Source: an uncultured Candidatus Midichloriaceae bacterium (GTDB taxonomy: Bacteria > Pseudomonadota > Alphaproteobacteria > Rickettsiales > Midichloriaceae). Taken from it: a stretch of 26,676 bases of DNA. The translations under genes were made by a program, and so were the position numbers. Positions 7,286 through 15,097 of the stretch are shown piece by piece. The stretch lies in assembly GCA_905479795.1 (NCBI GenBank), contig CAJQNX010000010.1:1-26676 (forward strand). Direction: 5' to 3'. Each line of letters opens with the position of its first letter. Position 1 is the stretch's first letter. The notes below the pieces were generated by a model. It had not been told where the DNA came from. It was given only the letters and a program-made list of their open reading frames with translations, and did no database searches.

Positions 7286-8044
7286 TTAACTTTCTGCAAT
7301 TGATATAAATCTATCTTTTATAGCTTTTATTTGGTGCGTAAAATCTAATTTATTAACATTTTTTTCCGTAGCTTCAGTTGTTCCTTTAACCTCTATCATG
7401 CTACCACTTCTATAAGGGTATACTTTTATACTAGCAAATACAGTACTATTATTTATTTTTACGTTAGTTTTTCCTTCTAATTTCGCAATGTTCCTTAGAG
7501 CCAACATTCTATCAAAAGATGCATAAGTAGATTCTGCAGAATATTTACTTAATATAGAAAAATTAAAAATAATCTCAACTGTTTTAAAGAACTCTAATAC
7601 ATCTTCAGAGTTAAACTGTGGTGCTGCCATAGTTAATATTCCTTCTCTATAAACATCTTTCCTTTTAAAAGTTATCATAACAGAGCAGGAGTGTTTATTG
7701 TAATTTTCTCTTGTAACGCTTACTATGTACTTAATTCCAGAGCCTGCAGCATAATTGTCTTTACGTTTTTCCAATATATACTCATTTGTGGTATTATTGC
7801 GTAAGTAAAATCTTGTAAGCGTTCTGGTATACTCTCTTTCTTGCGTTGTAGTGGGAAATCTTAGCTGCTGTAAAGTATAGTCTAAATTATTCTGACAAAT
7901 AGAAACTGGAACTACATAAAAAATTGGAGCTAAGTCTACAACGCTTTTCTCTTCTGCCTTATATTGTCCACTAAGATTTATATGCTCTTGACTACAACCA
8001 GCAACCAGCAATAATAAAAAATATAATAACGACTTGAAATTCAT
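7286..8044 (-). CDS. Predicted lipoprotein of unknown function
   Basis: The 252-residue product starts MNFKSLLYFLLLLVAGCSQE, a lipoprotein signal peptide with the lipidated Cys at residue 17, so it should be exported and membrane-anchored. I preferred the ATG at 8044 over one nine codons upstream (8071) because the upstream start would put charged residues before the signal peptide and would lie within a decayed IS1 reading frame. The mature part has no motif I recognise. It looks like mixed alpha/beta, with a conserved-looking VVPVSICQNN, a block of charged residues at about 100-115, and paired Ile/Val strands near the C-terminus (VFASIKVYPYRSGSMIEVKG). The gene stands alone, flanked on both sides by transposase remnants. 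It is uninterrupted, so it is probably still under selection. Function unknown. Confidence 0.75.
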   Translation of the reverse strand: MNFKSLLYFLLLLVAGCSQEHINLSGQYKAEEKSVVDLAPIFYVVPVSICQNNLDYTLQQLRFPTTTQEREYTRTLTRFYLRNNTTNEYILEKRKDNYAAGSGIKYIVSVTRENYNKHSCSVMITFKRKDVYREGILTMAAPQFNSEDVLEFFKTVEIIFNFSILSKYSAESTYASFDRMLALRNIAKLEGKTNVKINNSTVFASIKVYPYRSGSMIEVKGTTEATEKNVNKLDFTHQIKAIKDRFISIAES

Positions 8045-8064
8045 GAATCCTCTAATGTATATTC

Positions 8065-8289
8065 CTAGCACACATACTCTATTATTTTTTGATTTTTGTC
8101 AACTGCTTGCATATAGTCTAGCCTCTCAAAAGACTTGCTAAACCTCTTAGTTATACGATTTAGTCTGTCTAACATATCCTGCAAATATGAATTGAAGCTT
8201 TCAACTAAACAAGTGTACGATTTTGTTCTTAAGTGAACCTTTGCTATTGTATAATGACAATATGCTTCATATTTCTTTGTGTATAGTGG
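8065..8289 (-). pseudogene. IS1-family transposase remnant, C-terminal part
   Basis: A single open minus-strand frame of about 74 codons without a usable start ends at TAG 8065. It reads TYTCLVESFNS-like (KSYTCLVESFNSYLQDMLDR), then LNRITKRFSKSFERLDYM. This corresponds to the conserved C-terminal block of IS1 InsB-type transposases (VExFNSxxRxxLARxxRKTKxxSKSxExL). The N-terminal half of the transposase is missing. It abuts an IS110 remnant read on the other strand from 8291, suggesting one element interrupted or deleted into the other. Confidence 0.62.
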
Positions 8290-8290
8290 A

Positions 8291-8446
8291 CTGAAAAATC
8301 AAGACAAAATTTTTTTCAACAAATTAAAATCTAACGGTAAACATAATATGGTCATTATTGAAGCTATTATGCGTAAACTTTTGCATATGTGTGTTACTAT
8401 CATTAAAAGTAACGCTTCTTTTAATGATAGTGCTTCAAATTCATGA
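8291..8446 (+). pseudogene. IS110-family transposase remnant, C-terminal part (second copy)
   Basis: The plus strand reads KLKSNGKHNMVIIEAIMRKL, then LHMCVTIIKSNASF, to a TGA at 8446. This is the conserved end of IS110 transposases and is clearly related to the copy at 6756-6991 (shared KLKS-GK-N-VII pattern and near-identical bases at the start of the block). It is 51 codons long with no start and no catalytic part. Its last six bases overlap the end of the convergent MFS transporter gene. Confidence 0.65.
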
Positions 8447-9760
8447 TATTTTTTTGACTTTCAAGACGGTATCAGAACTCATTATAATATCTTTTTTAGG
8501 AGTTAAAAAAGTAAAATGAACAGTAGATTTACAGAATGTTTCTTTGAGAAAAAATACAGAAAAAATCACAGCACAAGCAGATATTATAATCAGTATATTA
8601 AACACTAACATATACGCGTTTAAGGGATCATATGTTTTTTTTGTAGTGTGATCCAGAAAAAATCCGATTAAAGGTGCGTTAATTGAAATAAATCCAATAA
8701 TCATTGCATTATTTAAACCTAATCCAACGGCTATAAATCTTTTTTCAACTTGTTCTGCCATTGTGGCAAAGCCAATAATTTGACCACCGGCGCTAACTCC
8801 TAAAAGAAAAAAAGCAACCTGTATATATAGTTTGTTTTGCATATACACAATCATCAGAGTTGCTATTAATCCTAATATAGCGCTTAGTTGTATGATTGCT
8901 TTTCTGCGCTTTAAAATATCCGATAAAAGCCCTAATAACGGGCATCCTATTGCAAATCCTATCCATGCAATTGTAATAATATAGGAAGATGAGTTAATAG
9001 AAATACCTTTTAACTCCAAAAACGTTCTACCTTCATTTTCAGAAAGATACTCAATTGCAAAATATAAACATGTGGAAATTAACGCTATGTACCAGGGCTG
9101 TATTTTTGAAAATAATTTTAAAATAGAGGTGGATACTTTTTCTGGTCTATGTAAAATTACATATTTTCCAGTATCCTCCTTATTATTTTCTACAAAAAAG
9201 AAAATTAATATTGTTAATATAACACCAAAAATTCCTAAGCATAAAAATACAAAACGCCAATTTATTCCGGTTGATCCTGATATACTATCTAGCGGACCAG
9301 CTGCCAACATAGGTCCCAAAGTGCCAATAAATTGTGATAAACCAATAAATGCAGCATTATATTTATGTGGCATCCAATCATGTACTGAAATAAGCAAACA
9401 AATAAAACCAAAAGATGCGCCAAATCCCATTAACATTCTGTATACTAATGCAATAACATAACTTTGGGAGTAAGAAAATCCTATAGACGCTATTGTGCAG
9501 CAAATAGCAGCAATTAATAATGATTTTTTTAAACCAATATTATCAATAATAATACCTACTGGTATCTGCATAACACCATAAATAAATAAAAAAAGAGTTG
9601 TACTAAGTAGAGAAAATTGAAGGGATGTCAAATCTAAGTCATGCATAAGTGAATGTTGATAAGTACCCATTACAGTACGTAAGAAAAATTCATATAGATA
9701 AAATAGAGCGCAAATTCCCCAAACAAGAAAACCTTTTATTTTTAATTGATTGTTACACAT
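8441..9760 (-). CDS. Major facilitator superfamily transporter
   Basis: A 439-residue inner-membrane protein with about 12 hydrophobic helices in two halves, separated by a charged stretch near residues 190-215 (ENNKEDTGKYVILHRPEKV). The first cytoplasmic loop has GIIIDNIGLKKSLLI, a variant of the MFS loop 2-3 signature (GxxxDRxGRR). The second half has GLLSDILKRRKAII at the equivalent place. Substrate cannot be told from sequence; Rickettsiales carry many ProP-like members used for host metabolite uptake. It starts 6 bases after the AspA-like gene on the same strand, so the two are probably co-transcribed. Its stop codon (8441-8443) lies inside the convergent IS110 remnant, so the last residues may have been altered by insertion. 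Confidence 0.9.
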   Translation of the reverse strand: MCNNQLKIKGFLVWGICALFYLYEFFLRTVMGTYQHSLMHDLDLTSLQFSLLSTTLFLFIYGVMQIPVGIIIDNIGLKKSLLIAAICCTIASIGFSYSQSYVIALVYRMLMGFGASFGFICLLISVHDWMPHKYNAAFIGLSQFIGTLGPMLAAGPLDSISGSTGINWRFVFLCLGIFGVILTILIFFFVENNKEDTGKYVILHRPEKVSTSILKLFSKIQPWYIALISTCLYFAIEYLSENEGRTFLELKGISINSSSYIITIAWIGFAIGCPLLGLLSDILKRRKAIIQLSAILGLIATLMIVYMQNKLYIQVAFFLLGVSAGGQIIGFATMAEQVEKRFIAVGLGLNNAMIIGFISINAPLIGFFLDHTTKKTYDPLNAYMLVFNILIIISACAVIFSVFFLKETFCKSTVHFTFLTPKKDIIMSSDTVLKVKKIS

Positions 9761-9766
9761 CTATTT

Positions 9767-10786
9767 TTAGCCTATATAGCTATCTGGTTGTTTTTTATCC
9801 CATTCTTCAATTATTGTTTCTGCCTTGTCATAATCTAAGAAGGAAGCAACTTTAAAAATTGGTAATCCTTCATGAATAAGAGGAGATGTATTAACCCCTA
9901 CAACAATACCTTTTTTTGGCGCTTTTATTGGGCATATTATGTCTGCACCAAATGGATCACTAATAGTGCCAATAATTTCTTCTTTCTCTATTATTTGACC
10001 AAGTGTAGTATTAGTATGTAAAATGCCACTTTTATGTGCAACTATCCAATCTTCATCTCTAGAAAAGATAGGATTAATTTCTTGCACAGTTTCTTTATCT
10101 AACATATTAATAGCACTCATAACATTTTTTATACCATTAACGCCAAGATCGATAGCATTTTCATCAAAACGCATAGCCTCTCCAGCCTGATATACAAGCA
10201 GAGGGATTTGTAATTCTTCAGTTGTTTGACGTAAATTATTTCCCTTTAAAGTTACATTTGTCACTACAGGTGATCTAAATACTTTTGCTAATTCTTTTGC
10301 ACGTGCATTATCAAAATTACAATATACCTGAGGCAATATATTATGATTCAATCCACCTGTTTGCAACTCTATGCAATAATTAGCTTTTTTAAAAATTTCG
10401 TGTGTTATCAAATGCGCAACTCTCTCCCCATATGAGCCTTGTTCATTACCAGGAAAACAGTTAGATAGATTATCGCCTGCTGGCAAAATAGATGGATAAT
10501 GAGTTAAAGCATAAACGTTCATTACTGGAATTGCGATTATTGTGCCTGAAATTTGTGATGGAGTTACAGATTTGATAATCCTATTTGCTATTTCCAAGCC
10601 ATTCAGCTCTATCCCTTTTAGTACAGAATATATAACTAAGCACGGCCCTTTTTTTTCTCCATGAATTACTTTAATAGGCATATATAAGGGAGAGCAAGAA
10701 TATTGCTCTGGCATTGGCAATGCTAGATTAGCTACCTCACCAGGATGCACATTTACATCACACATTGTTATTTTTTTATTGTTCAT
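9767..10786 (-). CDS. AstE/AspA-family (M14-type) protein lacking catalytic residues
   Basis: The 339-residue protein has the layout of the succinylglutamate desuccinylase/aspartoacylase family, zinc-dependent amidohydrolases of acylated amino acids. The fold signatures are kept: HGEKKGPCLVIYS (42-54), a G-E-L-N-G turn, FPGNEQGSYGERVAHL (111-126), AGEAMRFDE (201-209), and a C-terminal barrel-sandwich part with CPIKAPKKGIV. The active site is not kept. The zinc motif HGxE reads KGIE (57-60), the substrate motif DLNR reads NLSN (106-109), the DLHT zinc histidine is Gln142 (ELQT), and the glutamate before AGE is Gln200. The gene is otherwise full length and uninterrupted. It precedes an MFS transporter by 6 bases. 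A binding or regulatory role, or altered chemistry, is inference. Confidence 0.85.
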   Translation of the reverse strand: MNNKKITMCDVNVHPGEVANLALPMPEQYSCSPLYMPIKVIHGEKKGPCLVIYSVLKGIELNGLEIANRIIKSVTPSQISGTIIAIPVMNVYALTHYPSILPAGDNLSNCFPGNEQGSYGERVAHLITHEIFKKANYCIELQTGGLNHNILPQVYCNFDNARAKELAKVFRSPVVTNVTLKGNNLRQTTEELQIPLLVYQAGEAMRFDENAIDLGVNGIKNVMSAINMLDKETVQEINPIFSRDEDWIVAHKSGILHTNTTLGQIIEKEEIIGTISDPFGADIICPIKAPKKGIVVGVNTSPLIHEGLPIFKVASFLDYDKAETIIEEWDKKQPDSYIG

Positions 10787-10879
10787 ATAGATTACTCGCT
10801 ACAATTAAATTATCGCAAAAAAAAATTCCTTAATGATTTATCGCACAATATCAAATATTCACCTACTTTTCAATACATG

Positions 10880-11170
10880 CGATGTGATAAAAGCATCTAA
10901 ACTCTCATTAGAAATGCATCTTTTACAATTTTTTGAATTTTTGTAAAAGTTCAAACACATAATGGACTTAAGGTATGTCAAACATTTGGAGAAGAGTTTT
11001 ATGTTAGAAACGATCGACTTGTTGATTCTGTTAGTAGTTTAAATGCTGAGCTATAATATGCTACTGCTAAATATAATTCTTATAAATCACATAAATCTAT
11101 AGATTTCCTTACTCCTTTGAGTATATTGAGAACTATAATGACCTTGTTCATTAGGTCCAATATAGTATGA
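10880..11170 (+). pseudogene. Integrase-core (rve) transposase remnant, IS3/IS481-like
   Basis: From 10949 the plus strand reads VQTHNGLKVCQTFGEEFYVR, matching the rve core motif VQTDNGxEF with the catalytic Asp changed to His. It then continues to SLNAEL, a TAA at 11054, and YATAKYNSYKSHKSIDFLTP to a TGA at 11168. The final block resembles the rve C-terminal YNxxRxHxSLxxxTPxexL. Upstream, in another frame, KLSLEMHLLQFFEFL may be the preceding helix. The fragment carries a nonsense codon, a probable frameshift and no N-terminus. It fills the gap between the AspA-like gene and addB. Confidence 0.62.
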
Positions 11171-11228
11171 ACTTGCACAATTTTTAAAACCAATTTTAGG
11201 TCAAAGTCATAAATAAAATGATTAATAC

Positions 11229-13994
11229 TCAAGTTATTCTCAAAATATGAAAATAGCTTTTATTTCTTTTATTATTAACTTTATTTTTGATAATAAAAAA
11301 ATCAGTTTCATTGCATAGAAATTTTTCTATTAATAATTTTAACCCTTTTTCAGTTTCAACTAAGTCTGTGTTTAATACTTGTTTCTCAACATTTTCTAAT
11401 TTTCCACTAATATCAAAATACTCTAAATCAACATTAAAAATATTATTAATATTTATATCAAATCCATTGTTGATAAATATATATTTTTCAATAGGTAGTT
11501 GAGGATATAATCCTTTAGCAACCTCATTTGCATTAGGAATATATCCAGATTTGAAATCAATAATTCTAGCTATATTCTCTTGTTGCAAAACTTCAATTCT
11601 ATCTGCTATACAGAAAAGTTCTATATTGCGAAATTTAAATTGTAAGTTGAATCTCCCAACCTTTTCATTAAAATAATTAAATTCATCTGTATAATAAAAA
11701 TTTTTATATATAGTGTTAGCTATATTGCCTAAACGCAAAAACCAAAATTTTGATATTTTATATGGTATATGTTTATACTCTGTATATTCCTTAAATTTTA
11801 TGGAAAAATAATTATTAAATTCTTCTGAATTTCCATGATCCTCTGATAGGGCTTTTGGTATTAGATTATGAAGTAATATTCCAAATTCCTTTTTTTCAGC
11901 CTCTCTAGCAATTTTTTCTAATGGGCTCACTTTCAATATATATTTTACATAATATACATATGGATTAGATATTAGTTTTTCTACACCAGTAACTGAAATT
12001 TTCTTAGGCCTTTGATCAATTTTAACTTTCGCATACCCAATATCAGTATTTTTTTCAATAGGTGATTTATAAATATTTTGAAGTAATTTTTTATATTTTT
12101 CTGTAAAAATTATTGATTTTTCATTTAAATTTTTAATTGCTAATAATTTTTCCAGCCACCTACAAATCTGATTTTTTGTATTAGTGGATTCGGAGCAACT
12201 CAGTACTAAGTCATTATTAAAAAAGGAGCTGATAAAATCATACTCCATGAACTGCATTTCAGAATCTATTGATTTTAAGTTATTTATTTGTCTAAACCCT
12301 GCGCTAAAATAATTTTGATCAAAATTTGAATCTGGGAAAATACCTTCATTTAATCCTGCAAAAAAAATTGTGTCATATTGAATATTTCTAGTTTCAAAGG
12401 TTTGTAATATAATTACAGATTTTAAATTTTCAAAATTATTAGATATCTTATTAGAGGTTAAAATTTTATCAATGATTTTAATGTATTGATCAAAATCAAG
12501 ACTATTTTCACTTTTAAAAGGTTCTAACTTTTTCTTAACCAATGATAATAATTCATCAAATTCAGCGTCATCTGAATCATTTTTAAGGAAATTAAATAGT
12601 TCTAAGTGAATTTTAAAATATTCCTGAATAGTTAAAGTAGAATTTTTTAACAATACTTTTTTTTCTGAAAATTCACCCTCTATTTCCTGCAAAGTGTAAA
12701 ATTCCTTTTTTTCTGAATTATTTAAATCAATAAGGTAATCAGAAATTTTATATCTGTAAAAAAATTTTCTTAAAAATTTTAATTCAAAAGTATTAATTAA
12801 TTTATTATCTATTTTACAATAATTAGATTTTAAAATATCAAGCAATAATAAATAATCATTTTTTTTTGTATTTAAATATAGCGCTATTAGTAAAAAAAAG
12901 TGTGAATGCGTGGATTTATTAGGTACATTACTCACCAAATTCTCTGTATTAATATTCCAAAACTTTAAAGAATTTTCAATTTTTTTTGCAAGTTCATAAG
13001 ATTTTGTCTGTATTACTATAGTATTCTTGCCCATTTCTAATTTTTCCCTAATTACAAGAGTAATCATTTTGGCTTCTTCAGTTAGATTTTTCCCACGAAG
13101 AATGTTTACGTTAGTAAAAAAATCTTGATCAAATTTTTCATCAATATTATTCAATATAATAGACGGTACAAAATAATCTATGGGCTTTGATTTAGAAATA
13201 TTACGAACTGAATCAGTAGAAATTTTATTTCTATTTAAAAAATTATGGATGTGTTTTTGATATAAATTTTTAATACCTAGGCTTTTATCAAAGCCCCTGA
13301 TAAAAATGTAAGCATTTTTATACTTAATTAAATTATCAACCAAGTGCTTTACATAATTTGTTTCCGTTTGTGGCAAAACAATGAAAATGCAGCGTTCCCC
13401 TTTATGATCCCAATTTTTAACAATTTCTTCAGTGGCGTAGTTTAAAGAATTTACTTTTAAAATTGTATTTTTGATTCTTAAATAAGCTTCTAATTCCTTA
13501 ATAACTTCAAAAAACAATTTTTCTACTTTTGTATTTGGAATCATTTCCTTTTGGTTATATTGATAATAATAATACTCATCAATGCTTTTAGAGAGTTTAT
13601 GGAAATCTATAGAATTTATAAATTTTAAATCAATATCATGATGAGTGTTTTGCTTTTTAATTATTTGTAAAATTAGTAATATTAAAATATACGTTTGATC
13701 ATTTTTTAGAATTTGCTTCTTCAGTAAATCAATTCTAGCACCATAAATATCTTTGCAAAATTTATCAAATTCTAATATATTTTCATCTATAGCAGTGAAA
13801 GCAAGTACTTGAGGAAATAATACTTTGTTATTAAATAGTAATAATTTTTTTAGAAAAATATTTTGTATTCTTTTGTGAGGAAGAAGTATGAGATTATTTT
13901 GAGGATTCTGAAAATTGTTTGAAATATTTAAAGTTTTTTTAATGAATTGTTCTAAAAAATTATCACTAAACGGAATATTAAATATTTTCCCCAT
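11229..13994 (-). CDS. addB: Double-strand break repair protein AddB (alphaproteobacterial type)
   Basis: AddB partners AddA to process double-strand ends for RecA loading. The 921-residue product, somewhat short for the roughly 1,000-residue alphaproteobacterial family, starts in the family manner with a strand ending LILLPHKRIQNIF (where others have ILLPTRRAAR). It has the helicase-like but inactive core, including IILQTFETRNIQYDTIFFAG and LNEGIFPD. The C-terminal RecB-type nuclease is visible as FGILLHNLIPK (conserved His), IADRIEVL, IIDFKSG (residues 811-817, PD-(D/E)XK core) and PQLPIEKY. These should give an active nuclease. The protein is extremely Asn/Lys/Ile-rich, in line with the AT bias. 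AddA is not in this window. It lies 8 bases downstream of the membrane-fusion protein gene, which suggests co-transcription. Confidence 0.85.
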   Translation of the reverse strand: MGKIFNIPFSDNFLEQFIKKTLNISNNFQNPQNNLILLPHKRIQNIFLKKLLLFNNKVLFPQVLAFTAIDENILEFDKFCKDIYGARIDLLKKQILKNDQTYILILLILQIIKKQNTHHDIDLKFINSIDFHKLSKSIDEYYYYQYNQKEMIPNTKVEKLFFEVIKELEAYLRIKNTILKVNSLNYATEEIVKNWDHKGERCIFIVLPQTETNYVKHLVDNLIKYKNAYIFIRGFDKSLGIKNLYQKHIHNFLNRNKISTDSVRNISKSKPIDYFVPSIILNNIDEKFDQDFFTNVNILRGKNLTEEAKMITLVIREKLEMGKNTIVIQTKSYELAKKIENSLKFWNINTENLVSNVPNKSTHSHFFLLIALYLNTKKNDYLLLLDILKSNYCKIDNKLINTFELKFLRKFFYRYKISDYLIDLNNSEKKEFYTLQEIEGEFSEKKVLLKNSTLTIQEYFKIHLELFNFLKNDSDDAEFDELLSLVKKKLEPFKSENSLDFDQYIKIIDKILTSNKISNNFENLKSVIILQTFETRNIQYDTIFFAGLNEGIFPDSNFDQNYFSAGFRQINNLKSIDSEMQFMEYDFISSFFNNDLVLSCSESTNTKNQICRWLEKLLAIKNLNEKSIIFTEKYKKLLQNIYKSPIEKNTDIGYAKVKIDQRPKKISVTGVEKLISNPYVYYVKYILKVSPLEKIAREAEKKEFGILLHNLIPKALSEDHGNSEEFNNYFSIKFKEYTEYKHIPYKISKFWFLRLGNIANTIYKNFYYTDEFNYFNEKVGRFNLQFKFRNIELFCIADRIEVLQQENIARIIDFKSGYIPNANEVAKGLYPQLPIEKYIFINNGFDININNIFNVDLEYFDISGKLENVEKQVLNTDLVETEKGLKLLIEKFLCNETDFFIIKNKVNNKRNKSYFHILRIT

Positions 13995-14002
13995 GTTGTG
14001 GC

Positions 14003-15058
14003 TTATAATTTTTCTCCTGATTTTAAATATACATGTCCTAACGTAATAATCTTAACAAATTTAGGTAAGTTTATCACCCAAAAACCATCCTTATCTTCAT
14101 CTATAATTTCCACTGGAATAAATTCTACTATATTCTTATCATTTATTATTTTTATTCCAGTAAATCCATTCGTATCAATGCTAAGGGTAGATTGAGCAAT
14201 TTTATGAGCTTCAAAATCGCCTACATAAACAAAAACTTTTATTAACTGACCACTTTTCAGCGTATTATTGAAATTTTCTGTAATAATTTCGGCTTCATAG
14301 GTTTTTGTTAGTTCATTTGCTATTTCACTTAGTGAAGATATTTTTGGAACAGAGACTTTTTGACCATTGATGGAAACATAAGCACCAATGCTATTTTTAA
14401 TTTGATCAAATTGCTGATAAGGTGTGTCAAATTTTATTTGTATCATCTGATTAGATATGAACTTGCCAACTTTAGAATTTATAGGAAGATAACTGCTTTT
14501 TTTGACATCTATTTTATTTATTATACCGTCATAAGGAGCTCTAATAGTTGTATTATCAAAGCTCAACCAAGCTTGTTTCAATTGAGCTTTTGCCAGATAA
14601 AACTGAGCTTTTGCGTCAGCAATATTGGACTCGGATCCCAGTCCTTTCTTTGAAAGTTTTAGTGCAGCTTCATACAAAACTTCCTTGCTAACTAAATTTT
14701 CTTTTGCTGAGTTTAATTTATCAAGATAATCTTTTTTTTCTAAATCGATAATAGGGTCATTTTTTGCTAATTGCTGGCCTTCGTTCACAAAAATATTTAC
14801 TACCCTTCCATCGACTTCATTGATCAAGTCGATTTGATTTTTTGCTTCAACAGTTCCTGTGAAAATTAAAAATTTAGCTTTATCCACCGCTATTGAATCG
14901 ACAATTTTATAATTTGCATGTTTATTATCCTTATCAACTTTTGCTGCAGATTCTTTTCCAGAAAACGCTCCACTCAACATCCATATAACTACGATCATAA
15001 AAAACATTACAACCACTTTAAGGCTTGTTGAAGATTTTTTAAATATATTGCTTAGCAT
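14003..15058 (-). CDS. RND efflux periplasmic adaptor (membrane fusion protein)
   Basis: A 351-residue protein of the HlyD/AcrA type that links an inner-membrane RND pump to an outer-membrane channel. It has an N-terminal membrane anchor (about residues 13-32) and a lipoyl half-motif VDGRVVNIFVNEGQQLAKND. A coiled hairpin (about 110-165) follows, then the returning lipoyl half TTIRAPYDGIINKIDVKKSS. A beta-barrel and a C-terminal membrane-proximal domain (GFTGIKIINDKNIVEFIPVE...DGFWVINL) complete the family layout. No RND pump or TolC-like gene lies nearby. Downstream, 8 bases away, is addB; upstream is gltA. Substrate cannot be inferred. Confidence 0.9.
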   Translation of the reverse strand: MLSNIFKKSSTSLKVVVMFFMIVVIWMLSGAFSGKESAAKVDKDNKHANYKIVDSIAVDKAKFLIFTGTVEAKNQIDLINEVDGRVVNIFVNEGQQLAKNDPIIDLEKKDYLDKLNSAKENLVSKEVLYEAALKLSKKGLGSESNIADAKAQFYLAKAQLKQAWLSFDNTTIRAPYDGIINKIDVKKSSYLPINSKVGKFISNQMIQIKFDTPYQQFDQIKNSIGAYVSINGQKVSVPKISSLSEIANELTKTYEAEIITENFNNTLKSGQLIKVFVYVGDFEAHKIAQSTLSIDTNGFTGIKIINDKNIVEFIPVEIIDEDKDGFWVINLPKFVKIITLGHVYLKSGEKL

Positions 15059-15097
15059 GTATACACATATTTATTCATTATTTTAGGTGAATATACA

